A stretch of DNA of 64,000 nt from Psychrilyobacter atlanticus DSM 19335. Lineage in GTDB: Bacteria > Fusobacteriota > Fusobacteriia > Fusobacteriales > Fusobacteriaceae. Shown in pieces: positions 7,714 through 17,087 of the stretch (position 1 is its first letter; the number at the start of each line of letters is the position of its first letter). The translations under genes and the position numbers were made by a program. Under the pieces are notes generated by a model. That model had not been told where the DNA came from. It saw only the letters and a list, made by a program, of their open reading frames with translations, and searched no databases. Location of the stretch: assembly GCF_000426625.1 (NCBI RefSeq), contig NZ_KE384547.1, positions 1,665,159 to 1,729,158 on the forward strand. The letters run 5' to 3'.

Positions 7714-8673
7714 ATGTATAAGAAAAAAAAGCCATATATCTTGGTATTTGGAGCATCAGTTGTAGACATATTTGGTATTTGTAATGTTGGAGTAAAATAT
7801 AGAGTGAAAGACTCTAATCCTGGTAAAGTAAGGATGGCCTTTGGTGGTGTCTCTAGAAACATTGCAGAAAATATGGCTAGAATTGGTCTAAATACCAAGT
7901 TTATTTCTATCTTAGGAGACGATGAAAAAGGTCGTGCTATGTTGGATCATTCAGAATTAATAGGATATGATATGGAAGATTCTCTTATCTTAGAAGGGGG
8001 GAGAACACCGAGTTATCTAGCTATATTAGATCAATTTGGAGAGATGGTTTCAGCAGTAGCTGATATGGAAAGTATCAGTGCTATGAATACAGATTTTATT
8101 GATTCTAAATCTGATTTAATTGAAAATGCTGAATACACATTTTTAGATGCCGATGACCCCGAAAATTTAGAGTATCTGTTAAAAAAGTTTACTGGTAAAA
8201 CTAAATTTATCTTAGACCCAGTATCCTCTGAAAAGGCTGATAAGATAAAACACCTAATCGGTTATTTTCACACAATCAAACCAAATAAAAATGAAGCTGA
8301 GATCTTAACTGGATTTCCTATAGATACAGATGAAGATTTAAAGAAAGCTGGACAATATTTTTTAAACTTAGGTGTGGAAAAAGTATTTATAAGTTTAGAT
8401 TCTGAAGGTGTATACTATACCGATGGAATAGCTAGTGGAAAGGTCAAAGCCTGTGACGTAGTAGTTAAAAACGTAACAGGGGCAGGAGATTCGTTTGTAG
8501 CTGGTCTGGGATTCGGATATATGAATGATATGGATATAGAGGAAATTGTAAAATTTTCTATGACAATGTCTATAATTACCATCTCCTACGAAGGTACCAT
8601 CCATCCTGATATGGATCTTATGAAAATTGCCAAAGCTATGAGGGAAGTTTCATGGGAAGAAAAGTTTATCTAA
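7714..8673 (+). CDS. PfkB family carbohydrate kinase (pseudouridine kinase-like)
   Basis: The 319 residues have the ribokinase/PfkB fold: VFGASVVDIFG at the start, the first signature FGGVSRNIAENMARIG (43-58), and the ATP-site motif VTGAGDSFVAG with GAGD at 256-259. The GGV(A/S)RNIAEN wording resembles pseudouridine kinase (PsuK/YeiC), which phosphorylates pseudouridine. No pseudouridine glycosidase gene (psuG) is next to it, so the substrate is a guess; other nucleoside or sugar kinases are possible. A single-gene unit with its own promoter upstream and terminator downstream. Confidence 0.8.
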   Translation: MYKKKKPYILVFGASVVDIFGICNVGVKYRVKDSNPGKVRMAFGGVSRNIAENMARIGLNTKFISILGDDEKGRAMLDHSELIGYDMEDSLILEGGRTPSYLAILDQFGEMVSAVADMESISAMNTDFIDSKSDLIENAEYTFLDADDPENLEYLLKKFTGKTKFILDPVSSEKADKIKHLIGYFHTIKPNKNEAEILTGFPIDTDEDLKKAGQYFLNLGVEKVFISLDSEGVYYTDGIASGKVKACDVVVKNVTGAGDSFVAGLGFGYMNDMDIEEIVKFSMTMSIITISYEGTIHPDMDLMKIAKAMREVSWEEKFI

Positions 8674-8700
8674 AACACAGATCTATTAATTAAAGGTCTA

Positions 8701-8740
8701 AAAAAGAGAGGAGGTTCTAGTTAGAATCTCCTCTTTTTAA
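8701..8740 (+). terminator. Terminator after the PfkB kinase gene
   Basis: AGAGGAG and CTCCTCT pair around a shorter TTCT/AGAA stem, followed by TTTTT. The A-run on the left arm makes it usable from the opposite strand for the converging LysR gene. Confidence 0.75.
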
Positions 8741-8769
8741 TATCTACTCCATAGGTTATATACATATAT

Positions 8770-9651
8770 TTAGCTCGTTTTAATAATATACTTCATGAAT
8801 TCATTTAGCAGTGGTGATAACCATTTATTTTTATGATATGATATCTGTGTTGAAAATTTAATTTCATCCCCATTTCCCTTAATAACTCTAATTTTTTTAG
8901 CTTCTATCAAATCTTCTACACAAAATTTAGGCAGTAAGCTTACTCCAAGGTTACTTACTACACATTGTTTTACGGCTTCAATACTCGAAAATTCTAATAT
9001 TCTTAATGGTAAAACATCTATATTATAGAGATAATTTTGAAAGAATTGCCTTAAAGAGCATTCTTTTTCTGTAAAAATAAAACATTTTTTCTCTATTTCA
9101 CTTTTATTTTCTCTATTGATGTCTTTAACATCAAACTCTTTACCACTAATAAATATAAGATTTTCTTCACTAATTTTATGAGTTATTAAATCTTCAAAAT
9201 CCATTTTAGGTTCCAACGTAATGATAAGGTCAAGTTCACCAGTGTATAATCTTTCTCTAAGCTTAGAACAATTATCACTTATAATTTTCAAATTAACATT
9301 GGGATAGACATGATTAAATTGAGACAATCCTGAATTTAAACGATATATGACCAATGACTCCGAAATACCAATATTTAACTCTCCTTTTGTATCTATTTTA
9401 TCTACTGAAATATTCTTAATCATATCATAAGTATTTAGTAACTCAACTACATACTTGTATAGTTCATTTCCTGTATCTGTTACACTTATTGTTTTCCCAA
9501 GACGATCAAAAAGAGGTGCTCCCACCTCTCTTTCAAGGGATTGTATGTGCTCACTAACAGTGGATTTTCCATAATATAAACTCTCTGCTGCTTTGGAAAA
9601 ACTTTTAAGTTCAACTATTTTTTTAAATGTTTTAAATTTACGAATTTCCAT
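8770..9651 (-). CDS. LysR family transcription regulator
   Basis: The protein has an N-terminal winged helix-turn-helix (FKKIVELKSFSKAAESLYYGKSTVSEHIQSLEREVG) followed by a periplasmic-binding-like effector domain, the standard LysR layout of about 293 residues. The start is placed at 9651, with AAAGGAG 8 bases upstream; a longer ATG at 9669 would overlap that ribosome site. It is divergent from a DJ-1/PfpI gene, and LysR proteins usually control the divergent neighbour. A T-N11-A inverted repeat is present in the shared spacer. The effector is unknown. Confidence 0.9.
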   Translation of the reverse strand: MEIRKFKTFKKIVELKSFSKAAESLYYGKSTVSEHIQSLEREVGAPLFDRLGKTISVTDTGNELYKYVVELLNTYDMIKNISVDKIDTKGELNIGISESLVIYRLNSGLSQFNHVYPNVNLKIISDNCSKLRERLYTGELDLIITLEPKMDFEDLITHKISEENLIFISGKEFDVKDINRENKSEIEKKCFIFTEKECSLRQFFQNYLYNIDVLPLRILEFSSIEAVKQCVVSNLGVSLLPKFCVEDLIEAKKIRVIKGNGDEIKFSTQISYHKNKWLSPLLNEFMKYIIKTS

Positions 9652-9676
9652 ATATCCATCTCCTTTCATTTAGTAA

Positions 9677-9724
9677 GTTCGCTTTTCACGAACATTAATT
9701 TCTATTATTTTGATTTTACCGAAC
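9677..9724. promoter_or_regulatory. Candidate LysR operator between LysR and DJ-1 genes
   Basis: GTTCG-N7-CGAAC at 9677-9693 is a perfect inverted repeat containing a T-N11-A core (T9679, A9691), the form bound by LysR regulators. A further CGAAC half-site lies at 9720-9724. It sits in the 146-base divergent spacer. Binding is inferred. Confidence 0.5.
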
Positions 9725-9797
9725 TAATAGCTTATGTTATCATGCTAATATAAATTACTTTATTTGTAAATGTTTTTTAATAAAAGGAGATGATATT

Positions 9798-10388
9798 ATG
9801 AAGAAAATTTGTTTATTACTTGCTGATGGATTTGAAGCAGTTGAAGCAGCTGTTTTTACAGATGTAATGGGTTGGAATCAACTTGAAGGAAATGGTAATA
9901 CAGAGTTAATTACAGTAGGTACGAAAGACACATTGAAATGTACGTGGAATTTTACAGTTACACCAGAAATGCATATCAGAGATATAAATGTTGATGAATT
10001 TGATGCACTGGCAATTCCTGGTGGTTTTGAAGAGGCAGGATTCTACAAAGATGCTTTTAGTGAAGAGTTTTTAAATATTATTAAAAAGTTTGATAAACAA
10101 GGTAAAATTATAGCTTCCATTTGTGTTGCTGCACTTCCTATTGGAAAAAGTGGTGTTCTTAATGAAAGAAATGCAACTACTTATAACCTAAATAATAAAA
10201 AACGTCAGAAGCAATTATCTGATTTTGGAGTAAATGTAATACCAGATCAGCCTATAGTTATTGATAAGAATATAATTACGTCATATAATCCATCTACTGC
10301 ATTTGATGTTGCTTTTACTCTATTAGAGCTTCTTACTTCAAAAGAAAATAAAGACAATATTAAAAAATTAATGGGTTTTACAAAATAA
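9798..10388 (+). CDS. DJ-1/PfpI family protein
   Basis: The 196-residue protein has the DJ-1 core: LLLADGFEAVEA with conserved Glu13, LAIPGGFEEAGF, and the nucleophile elbow ASICVAALP with Cys109. Family members act as deglycases, chaperones or amidotransferase-like enzymes; the exact role here cannot be read from sequence. A strong AAAGGAGATGAT site precedes the ATG. Divergent to, and probably controlled by, the LysR regulator. It is followed by a bidirectional terminator shared with rdgB. Confidence 0.85.
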   Translation: MKKICLLLADGFEAVEAAVFTDVMGWNQLEGNGNTELITVGTKDTLKCTWNFTVTPEMHIRDINVDEFDALAIPGGFEEAGFYKDAFSEEFLNIIKKFDKQGKIIASICVAALPIGKSGVLNERNATTYNLNNKKRQKQLSDFGVNVIPDQPIVIDKNIITSYNPSTAFDVAFTLLELLTSKENKDNIKKLMGFTK

Positions 10389-10424
10389 GCACTAGAAAAA
10401 GAGTATGGGAAAGTTTAAAAATAA

Positions 10425-10458
10425 ATAAAAAAGAGAGCCTTCAATAGCTCTCTTCTAA
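10425..10458. terminator. Bidirectional terminator between DJ-1 gene and rdgB
   Basis: GAGAGC and GCTCTC pair around an 8-base loop (CTTCAATA), flanked by an A-run on the left and TTCT on the right. The A-run gives a good U tract for the minus strand gene rdgB. Confidence 0.7.
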
Positions 10459-10461
10459 TAG

Positions 10462-11040
10462 TTATAAATATCTATCAATCTCTGCCTGTAATTTTTTCAA
10501 TGCATTAGCTCTATGACTAATTTCTTTCTTTATCTCTGGAATCTCAGCAAAAGTCTTTTTGTATTTTTCAATATAGAAATGAGGATCATATCCAAAACCA
10601 TCTGTTCCACCTGGCTCTTCTACTATTACCCCTTCTACCTCTCCTCTGAAACTATGGTATTCACCATTTGGTTTCGCAAGAGTTATCACACATACGAATT
10701 TAGCACTCTTATCCTCTTTTCCCTTTAGTTCCTGGATCAATTTATTATTATTCTTCTCATCTGTAGCATTTTCTCCTGAATATCTAGCTGAATATATCCC
10801 AGGAGCTCCTCCTAGAGCCTCTACACACAACCCACTGTCATCTGCGATAACAGGCATACCTACAGCTTTAGCTATCTCTAAGGCCTTCTTCTGGCTATTT
10901 CCCTCAAAGGTATCTCTATCCTCTACCACATCTGGAATTGTGTATCCATCGTTTATTGAAAGTATCTCATACCCCTTTAAGATCTCAGATATTTCTTTTA
11001 TTTTTTTCTTATTTCCTGTGGCTAAAAATAATTTTTTCAT
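10462..11040 (-). CDS. rdgB: dITP/XTP pyrophosphatase (HAM1/RdgB)
   Basis: RdgB hydrolyses non-canonical purine triphosphates (ITP, dITP, XTP) to monophosphates and so keeps them out of DNA and RNA. The 192 residues match the family throughout: LATGNKKKIKEI at the N-terminus, TFEGNSQKKALEIAK, VIADDSGLCVEALGGAPGIYSARYSG, GTDGFGYDPHF and SHRANALKKL. Length is normal. rph lies upstream on the same strand, a common pairing, but here 314 bases with hairpins separate them. Confidence 0.95.
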   Translation of the reverse strand: MKKLFLATGNKKKIKEISEILKGYEILSINDGYTIPDVVEDRDTFEGNSQKKALEIAKAVGMPVIADDSGLCVEALGGAPGIYSARYSGENATDEKNNNKLIQELKGKEDKSAKFVCVITLAKPNGEYHSFRGEVEGVIVEEPGGTDGFGYDPHFYIEKYKKTFAEIPEIKKEISHRANALKKLQAEIDRYL

Positions 11041-11354
11041 ATTTTTTCTCCTTATTTACATTTTAGTCTTCTTTATTGGCATTTATGATACACCAAATAA
11101 AAAGCACCCCAAACCAAAATAATATAGCTATTTCTCTAGTATTAAATATAATTGTCACCTCTCTAGCTGTTAATCTATTTTTTTATTAAAATCTAATTCA
11201 ATATTTATCATTGAAACTATATCTTAATTATAACACATCAAGGGTTTATTAAAAAAAAAATCTCCTACAAATCTATGTAGAAGATTTTTTACTTTCACCT
11301 TTAACTATAGATTTCACCTTATTAGGGTAAAATCTATAACAAGAAATGAGAGTT
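11041..11354. other. Non-coding spacer between rph and rdgB with two hairpins
   Basis: No convincing gene is present. A hairpin at 11251-11289 has AAAAAATCT/AGATTTTTT outer arms and an inner CTACA/TGTAG stem and should terminate in either direction. A second, at 11306-11340, has 13-base arms with one mismatch (TATAGATTT core) just after the rph stop. The rest is AT-rich and probably holds the rdgB promoter, which I could not place with confidence. Confidence 0.6.
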
Positions 11355-12083
11355 CTATGCTTTCTCTATTGCCTCATTCTGCATTTCAAATAGTTCTTTG
11401 ATCCCTTTTTCAGCTAGATCTAAAAGGCCATTTAATTCTTTTCTTGTAAATGTAGTTTCCTCTCCTGTTCCCTGTACTTCTACAAATTCCATCTCAGAGT
11501 TCATTATTACATTCATGTCTACATCGGCATTAGCATCCTCAGTATATTTTAAGTCTAACATAGGAACTCCACCAACTACTCCTACACTGATAGCAGCTAC
11601 ATTTGAGATTAATGGAGATTCTTCTAACTTACCATCTGCAATTAATTTTTTTATTGCTATAGCAAGAGCTACATATCCACCAGTTATAGAAGCTGTTCTT
11701 GTTCCTCCATCAGCTTGAATAACATCACAGTCGATAGTTATACTTCTTTCACCTAATTTACCCATATCTAAACATGCTCTCAAAGATCTCCCAATCAATC
11801 TTTGGATCTCCATAGTTCTTCCACCTAATTTACCCATCGAAGCTTCTCTTCTATTTCTATCTTCAGTGGCTCTTGGTAACATAGAATATTCTGCTGTAAG
11901 CCATCCTTTTCCTGATTTTTTTAAAAATCTAGGTACACTTTCACTTACAGAAGCAGTACAAATTACCTTTGTATTTCCCATCTCTATCAATACAGATCCT
12001 TCAGCATGAATAGTGAATCCTGTTATTAAGTTTACTTGTCTTAAATCTTCATTAGTTCTGTTGTCATCTCTTAAAATACTCAT
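11355..12083 (-). CDS. rph: Ribonuclease PH
   Basis: RNase PH is a phosphorolytic 3'-5' exonuclease that trims the 3' ends of tRNAs and other RNAs. The 242 residues include the family core: [52 protein letters not shown] and [14 protein letters not shown] with the usual acidic residues. Length matches the family. It follows msbA on the minus strand after 124 bases that contain a hairpin. Confidence 0.96.
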   Translation of the reverse strand: MSILRDDNRTNEDLRQVNLITGFTIHAEGSVLIEMGNTKVICTASVSESVPRFLKKSGKGWLTAEYSMLPRATEDRNRREASMGKLGGRTMEIQRLIGRSLRACLDMGKLGERSITIDCDVIQADGGTRTASITGGYVALAIAIKKLIADGKLEESPLISNVAAISVGVVGGVPMLDLKYTEDANADVDMNVIMNSEMEFVEVQGTGEETTFTRKELNGLLDLAEKGIKELFEMQNEAIEKA

Positions 12084-12107
12084 TGTTTATTTCTCCTTTT
12101 ATAAAAT

Positions 12108-12134
12108 AGAAAGATTATTTTATAATCTTTCTAT
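12108..12134. terminator. Hairpin between msbA and rph
   Basis: GAAAGATTAT and ATAATCTTTC pair perfectly around a short T-rich loop. On the minus strand it lies after msbA and just before the rph ribosome site (AAAGGAG). The U tract on that strand is weak, so it may attenuate rather than fully end transcription. Confidence 0.5.
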
Positions 12135-12207
12135 TATTTTTTTTATTAAATTTAGATTCAAAATTATCTACTTTCTCTTTCCACTTCAGAAAAAAATAAG
12201 TATAAGA

Positions 12208-13965
12208 TTACTCTTCTCCAAATTGTGTTTCATACAGCTTTTTATAGATCCCTCCATGGGATAATAGCTCCTCATGACTTCCAGCTTCTGCAATTTTCCC
12301 CTTATCCATAACTACAATCTTATCTGCATTGACTATTGTAGACAATCTATGGGCTATTACAAAGGTTGTTCTCCCAACCATTAATTTTTCCAAAGCGTCT
12401 TGAACCAGTCTTTCAGATTCTGTATCTAGAGCAGATGTAGCTTCATCCAAGATCATAATCTCTGGGTTTTTTAGGAGTGCACGAGCTATGGCAATTCTTT
12501 GTTTTTGACCACCTGATAGTAATGTTCCACGCTCTCCTACCTCTTGATCATACCCATCTTCAAACTCTATAATAAAGTTATGAGCATTGGCCATCTTAGC
12601 AGCATTTATAACATCCTCTTTTGTCACTTCTCTTCCTGCACCATATAAGATATTAGAATAGATAGTACCACTAAATAAGAATGTCTCTTGGGGAACTATT
12701 CCTATATGATCTCTTAATTCTTTCATTTTTAGATCTCTTATATCCATCCCGTCTATAGTTATAGAACCATTTTCAATCTCATAAAATCTAGGAATTAAAT
12801 TTACTAAGGTTGTTTTTCCACTTCCACTTCTTCCAACTAATGCTACGATCTCTCCGGCATTTGCTTCAAAATTAATATTATCTATAGCATAGTCTAAATC
12901 TTTCCCATATTTAAATTTTAAATCCTTAAATTTTACTTTGGGTGAAAGTTTTCCATAGTCTACGGCACTTTCTCTTTCCACTACTTCTGGTACTTCTTCC
13001 AACAGCTCCATTACCCTGTCAGCTGATGGCATGATAGACATTAGTTCACTACCTCTTTTAATAACTTTTTTTAGTGGCTCAAACATAAGCCCTAATGAAG
13101 TTACAAATGAAGTAAGGTCTCCAGCTGTAAAGTTAGCATCCACAATAACTTTATTTCCACCATATAGTAGTACTCCCACTACTATAGTAGTAGTCATAAC
13201 TTCATTTATAGGTGAAATTCTAGCCTCTACCTTCTTATTTCTATATTCAGTATTTAATACTTCCATATTTTTTTCTTCATATTTTTTTATCTCATCCTGC
13301 TCAGTAGCAAATGCTTTTACTACTCTGATTCCAGATAGTGATTCCTGAATAAGAGAATTTAATTCTCCTCGCTGATCTTGCCTTTTTCTGGCGGTTTTCT
13401 TTATTTTTTTCAAAATTTTCTTAAGTATCATCATCATTGCAGGGAGCAATACCAAGGTCATTAGAGCTAAGATTACATCAATCCTAAATAATCCTATGAG
13501 AAGTACTGCTACAGTCAAAAATTCCGGCAGGATCTGAAATATCATAAATCCAATTTTACCTAGATTTCCTGCATCTCCACTTATCCTTGCCATTATTTCC
13601 CCTTGGGGAGTTTTATCAAAGTAAGAATGACTTAGTTTATGAAGATGTCTATAGATATCCTGTTGGATATCCCTAACTACTAACCTCGTTGTATAGGAAG
13701 AATAAATTTCCTTATAATACATGGAAAAACCCTTTATAACAGTTGCAATTACTAACCCACCGGACACCAGTAACAGCATCTTTACATCTTTATCTATAAG
13801 TACATTATCCATCAGGTATTTAGAAAAGTATGCCGGTGCTGCCTTTGCTAACCCTACGATTAAAGATAATACTACTATAATCATAAATCTATATTTATAG
13901 TTCATCCCATAATCAACCATTTTTTTTAATGATGTCTTTTGAACTTTTAATTCTATTTTATCCAT
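12208..13965 (-). CDS. msbA: MsbA-like lipid A flippase (ABC transporter)
   Basis: The 585-residue half-transporter has six membrane segments in the first 320 residues and an ATPase domain after that: Walker A VGRSGSGKTTLV, signature LSGGQKQRIAIARAL, Walker B IMILDEATSALD and the H-loop IAHRLST. This layout fits many exporters. Its position directly after lpxB, at the end of the lipid A cluster, supports MsbA, which flips lipid A-core across the inner membrane. The gap to lpxB is a single base. Confidence 0.88.
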   Translation of the reverse strand: MDKIELKVQKTSLKKMVDYGMNYKYRFMIIVVLSLIVGLAKAAPAYFSKYLMDNVLIDKDVKMLLLVSGGLVIATVIKGFSMYYKEIYSSYTTRLVVRDIQQDIYRHLHKLSHSYFDKTPQGEIMARISGDAGNLGKIGFMIFQILPEFLTVAVLLIGLFRIDVILALMTLVLLPAMMMILKKILKKIKKTARKRQDQRGELNSLIQESLSGIRVVKAFATEQDEIKKYEEKNMEVLNTEYRNKKVEARISPINEVMTTTIVVGVLLYGGNKVIVDANFTAGDLTSFVTSLGLMFEPLKKVIKRGSELMSIMPSADRVMELLEEVPEVVERESAVDYGKLSPKVKFKDLKFKYGKDLDYAIDNINFEANAGEIVALVGRSGSGKTTLVNLIPRFYEIENGSITIDGMDIRDLKMKELRDHIGIVPQETFLFSGTIYSNILYGAGREVTKEDVINAAKMANAHNFIIEFEDGYDQEVGERGTLLSGGQKQRIAIARALLKNPEIMILDEATSALDTESERLVQDALEKLMVGRTTFVIAHRLSTIVNADKIVVMDKGKIAEAGSHEELLSHGGIYKKLYETQFGEE

Positions 13966-13966
13966 A

Positions 13967-15037
13967 TTACTTCCCCTTCAAAAAGAATTTAGCGTATTTT
14001 TCTATTATATTATTCCCGCCTAATTTTTCTATTATTTCACCTATCTGCTCCTCAAAATATTCCCTATTATTTTCTATATTCTGTATAGCATCTAAGATAT
14101 TATCTCTATTACAATCTCCTTGGAGGAGTTCTCTATAAACTTCCCTATCCAAAGCTAGATTAGGTAAAGAGACATATTTTAACTTTAATATATATTTTGC
14201 TATCAATCCACTCAATCTGTCGATCTTATAGATTACAACTCCCGGTAACCCCAAAAGTGCTAGCTCCAATATTACCGTTCCTGAAGCTGCTATGGCATAT
14301 TTAGATTGTTTTACTACATCTTTAAGTGATGAATTATCTACAACCTCTAAGTTTTTATATCTGCTTATATCCAAATCCACCCAATTTAGGTGTTCCCTCT
14401 TGGCTAATTTTAATATAAAATTTTCATCCATAGATTTTTCCACAACTTCTAACATTACTGGGAGGAGCTTCTGTACCTCTTTTTTTCTGCTGCCAGGGAG
14501 TAGAAGGATCTTCTCTCCCCTTTTGTCTATCCGTTTATAGATATCTAAAAATGGATTCCCGTAATAGATTACATCTATTCCGTGTTTCTTATAAAAATCC
14601 ACTTCCCATGGAAATATAACCACTATATGATCTAAATGTCTTAATTTTTCAACACGTTTTTCTCCCCAAACCCAAACTTTAGGCGGTATATAATAGTATA
14701 TTTCTACATCCTCTATATGTTTTTTCAGGAGTTCCATAAATTTCAGATTAAATCCTCCATAATCTACTAAGATTACTTTTTTGATCTCCTCTTTTTTAAT
14801 AAATTCTATATATTCATAGACTTTATTCTTTAAAAATTTATATTTTTTTAGAGCTTCCCAAATACCCATTACAGCTAATTCATCTATATCCTGTATAACA
14901 GTAACACCAGCTTCTTTGGAATGTTTACCTGCTACTCCAAAAAAACTGGCATTGTTGTCAATTTTATTCATTGCATTTACAAGATATGATAGGTGAAGAT
15001 CCCCTGAGATCTCACCTGTCGAAACAAAATACTTCAT
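13967..15037 (-). CDS. lpxB: Lipid-A-disaccharide synthase
   Basis: LpxB joins UDP-2,3-diacylglucosamine and lipid X to form the lipid A disaccharide. The 356 residues show the family start STGEISGDLHLSYLV, YYIPPKVWVWGEKRV, FPWEVDFYKKHGIDVIYYGNPF, LLPGSRKKEV and the sugar-nucleotide region AIAASGTVILELALLGLPGVVIYK. Length is typical. It lies between lpxI and msbA with short gaps, in one minus strand operon. Confidence 0.95.
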   Translation of the reverse strand: MKYFVSTGEISGDLHLSYLVNAMNKIDNNASFFGVAGKHSKEAGVTVIQDIDELAVMGIWEALKKYKFLKNKVYEYIEFIKKEEIKKVILVDYGGFNLKFMELLKKHIEDVEIYYYIPPKVWVWGEKRVEKLRHLDHIVVIFPWEVDFYKKHGIDVIYYGNPFLDIYKRIDKRGEKILLLPGSRKKEVQKLLPVMLEVVEKSMDENFILKLAKREHLNWVDLDISRYKNLEVVDNSSLKDVVKQSKYAIAASGTVILELALLGLPGVVIYKIDRLSGLIAKYILKLKYVSLPNLALDREVYRELLQGDCNRDNILDAIQNIENNREYFEEQIGEIIEKLGGNNIIEKYAKFFLKGK

Positions 15038-15049
15038 ACTGTCCCTCCT

Positions 15050-15853
15050 CTATACCCTCACTCCTACAATGAAAATGTTATTGTCATTCGCTAATTTTAT
15101 ACACTCTTCTTTATCTAAAAATAACATTCTGTCAGCTTCTGCAACTATACCCTTTCCACCGATAGATATTATTTTTTTTATGGTATCTAAACCAATTGCT
15201 GGTATATCCACCCTCATATCCTGCTGTGGTCTAGCCATCTTTACCAGAATACAATTATTTCCTGCATATTCATAGGCTCTTTCGATAGTTTTATCGGTTC
15301 CCTCTATCCCCTCTAGGGTAATGATAGAACCGTCTTTACATACCACACACTGGCCTGCATCTATAATAGAGAGAGCTCGCGCCCCCTCTATACCTATTTT
15401 TATAGTTTTATTTTCATCATCGCTAGGGATAGTCTTTGTATATACCTCTTCAGAAAACATCATATCCTTCATAAGGTGGTTTTGAGGTAATACTTTTATA
15501 CCATTTAACCTAAATAGAGAGATTACACCAAATAATAAAGTTTCATCTTTTTTATCAGGCATCTTCTTTAGAAGTTCCTCTCCTACTTCATCTAACTTAA
15601 GGTCATTAAATAATAATTTTTTTTCTACCTTTCCTAGCATAACCATCTTTTCAATATTATTAGTCAATAAATATAGGAGAATTTTTTTCATCTCCCCTAT
15701 ATTCATCTCTACATAATTAGAATGAGACTTGACCTTATCAGATACTGTATCAAATAGCCCTATTGGATATGGATCTATTCCATATTCTTTAGCAGATTCT
15801 AAAAATTTTACTGGAAGTTCTCCATTTCCTACAATAACAGCTATCTTCTCCAT
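15050..15853 (-). CDS. lpxI: UDP-2,3-diacylglucosamine pyrophosphatase LpxI
   Basis: LpxI hydrolyses UDP-2,3-diacylglucosamine to lipid X and UMP; it replaces the unrelated LpxH in many bacteria. The 267-residue protein matches the former DUF1009 family: IVGNGELPVKFLESAKEYG at the start, MVMLGKVEK, DETLLFGVISLF, and the C-terminal EGTDKTIERAYEY, DMRVDIPAIGLDTI and GIVAEADRMLFLDKEE. The ATG overlaps the lpxA stop by one base. It sits between lpxA and lpxB, as in other LpxI clusters. Confidence 0.93.
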   Translation of the reverse strand: MEKIAVIVGNGELPVKFLESAKEYGIDPYPIGLFDTVSDKVKSHSNYVEMNIGEMKKILLYLLTNNIEKMVMLGKVEKKLLFNDLKLDEVGEELLKKMPDKKDETLLFGVISLFRLNGIKVLPQNHLMKDMMFSEEVYTKTIPSDDENKTIKIGIEGARALSIIDAGQCVVCKDGSIITLEGIEGTDKTIERAYEYAGNNCILVKMARPQQDMRVDIPAIGLDTIKKIISIGGKGIVAEADRMLFLDKEECIKLANDNNIFIVGVRV

Positions 15854-16626
15854 TATTTGATAATCCCCCTACTACTATTCCTAACAAATTCTAAAAAGTT
15901 TTTTACATACTCATTTTCACCATATGTTTCTTCTATCTCAGCTAAAGAATCCTTTAATAACATCTTAGATCTAAATATTAATCTATATACTTTTTTTAAT
16001 GTAGATATATCTTCCTTTGAAAATCCTCTTCTAGAAAGACCTACACTATTTAATCCACGAGCTACTGCACGAGATCCTTCTGCCAGAATATACGGCGGTA
16101 CATCTTGAACGATAAGGGATCCCCCTCCAGTCATACTGTGAGCCCCGATATTACAAAATTGATGTATCGGCGTTAATCCACCTATAATTGCAAAATCTCC
16201 CACAGTTACATGTCCTGCTAAAGTTACATTATTAGCCAAAATACAGTTATCCCCTATGATTACATCATGGGCTACATGTACGTATACCATAAGCAGATTA
16301 TTACTCCCTATTACAGTTTCCCACTTATCATCTGTTCCCCTATGGATAGTTACAAATTCCCTTATTTTATTGTTGTCACCTATTATGGTCTTAGTAGGTT
16401 CCCCTTTATATTTAAGGTCTTGTGATTCCTTTCCTATGGAGGCATATGAGTAGATCTTATTGTTTTTACCTATTATAGTAATTCCGTCTATCACAACATG
16501 AGATTCAACTATAGTATTATCCCCTATTACTACTTCGCTACCAATGATACTGTAGGGACCTATTTCTACACCTTTACCAAGTACAGCTCCCTCCCCAATG
16601 ATTGCGGTTTTATGTATGTTAGCCAT
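15853..16626 (-). CDS. lpxA: UDP-N-acetylglucosamine acyltransferase
   Basis: LpxA adds a 3-hydroxyacyl chain to UDP-GlcNAc, the first step of lipid A synthesis. The 257 residues are mostly left-handed beta-helix hexapeptide repeats (IGEGAVLGKGVEIGPYS, VIGDNCILANNVTLAGHVTVGD), followed by an alpha-helical C-terminus. The catalytic histidine lies in the HVAHDVIIG segment. Length and layout are standard. It follows fabZ by 11 bases. Confidence 0.96.
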   Translation of the reverse strand: MANIHKTAIIGEGAVLGKGVEIGPYSIIGSEVVIGDNTIVESHVVIDGITIIGKNNKIYSYASIGKESQDLKYKGEPTKTIIGDNNKIREFVTIHRGTDDKWETVIGSNNLLMVYVHVAHDVIIGDNCILANNVTLAGHVTVGDFAIIGGLTPIHQFCNIGAHSMTGGGSLIVQDVPPYILAEGSRAVARGLNSVGLSRRGFSKEDISTLKKVYRLIFRSKMLLKDSLAEIEETYGENEYVKNFLEFVRNSSRGIIK

Positions 16627-16637
16627 GAACTTCCTCC

Positions 16638-17057
16638 CTACTTTTTCATAATAGCAAACATTAGATCTGCTGTGGCTACTACCTCTCCATCTACTTTTGC
16701 TACTCCTCTACCTTTTACTATAGATCTTCTAGCTTTTATAACTTCCACTTCATATACTAATCTATCTCCAGGTACTACAGGTTTTTTAAATTTTGCACTT
16801 TCAATTGAGGCAAAAAGAGGTGTAATAGGTTCATCATCTGCATTTACTAATAATCCAAGCGCTTGAGCCATTCCTTCTACTATTAATACTCCTGGCATAA
16901 TTGGGTAATCTGGAAAATGTCCATTAAAAAATTCTTCATTTACACTTACATTTTTGTAGGCTTCCAAAGTAGTTTCTCCAATTTTTGTAACTCTATCTAC
17001 CAATAAAAACGGGTATCTATGTGGTATTCTCTTTTTTATCTCAGCTATATTCATCAT
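16638..17057 (-). CDS. fabZ: 3-hydroxyacyl-ACP dehydratase FabZ
   Basis: FabZ dehydrates 3-hydroxyacyl-ACP in fatty acid elongation and competes with LpxA for the same acyl donors. The 139-residue hotdog protein has [13 protein letters not shown] and the catalytic His and Glu in [21 protein letters not shown]. Its position between lpxC and lpxA is conserved in many LPS producers. Confidence 0.95.
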   Translation of the reverse strand: MMNIAEIKKRIPHRYPFLLVDRVTKIGETTLEAYKNVSVNEEFFNGHFPDYPIMPGVLIVEGMAQALGLLVNADDEPITPLFASIESAKFKKPVVPGDRLVYEVEVIKARRSIVKGRGVAKVDGEVVATADLMFAIMKK

Positions 17058-17087
17058 TTTTTAATCACTCCTATTTATTTTAATTAA

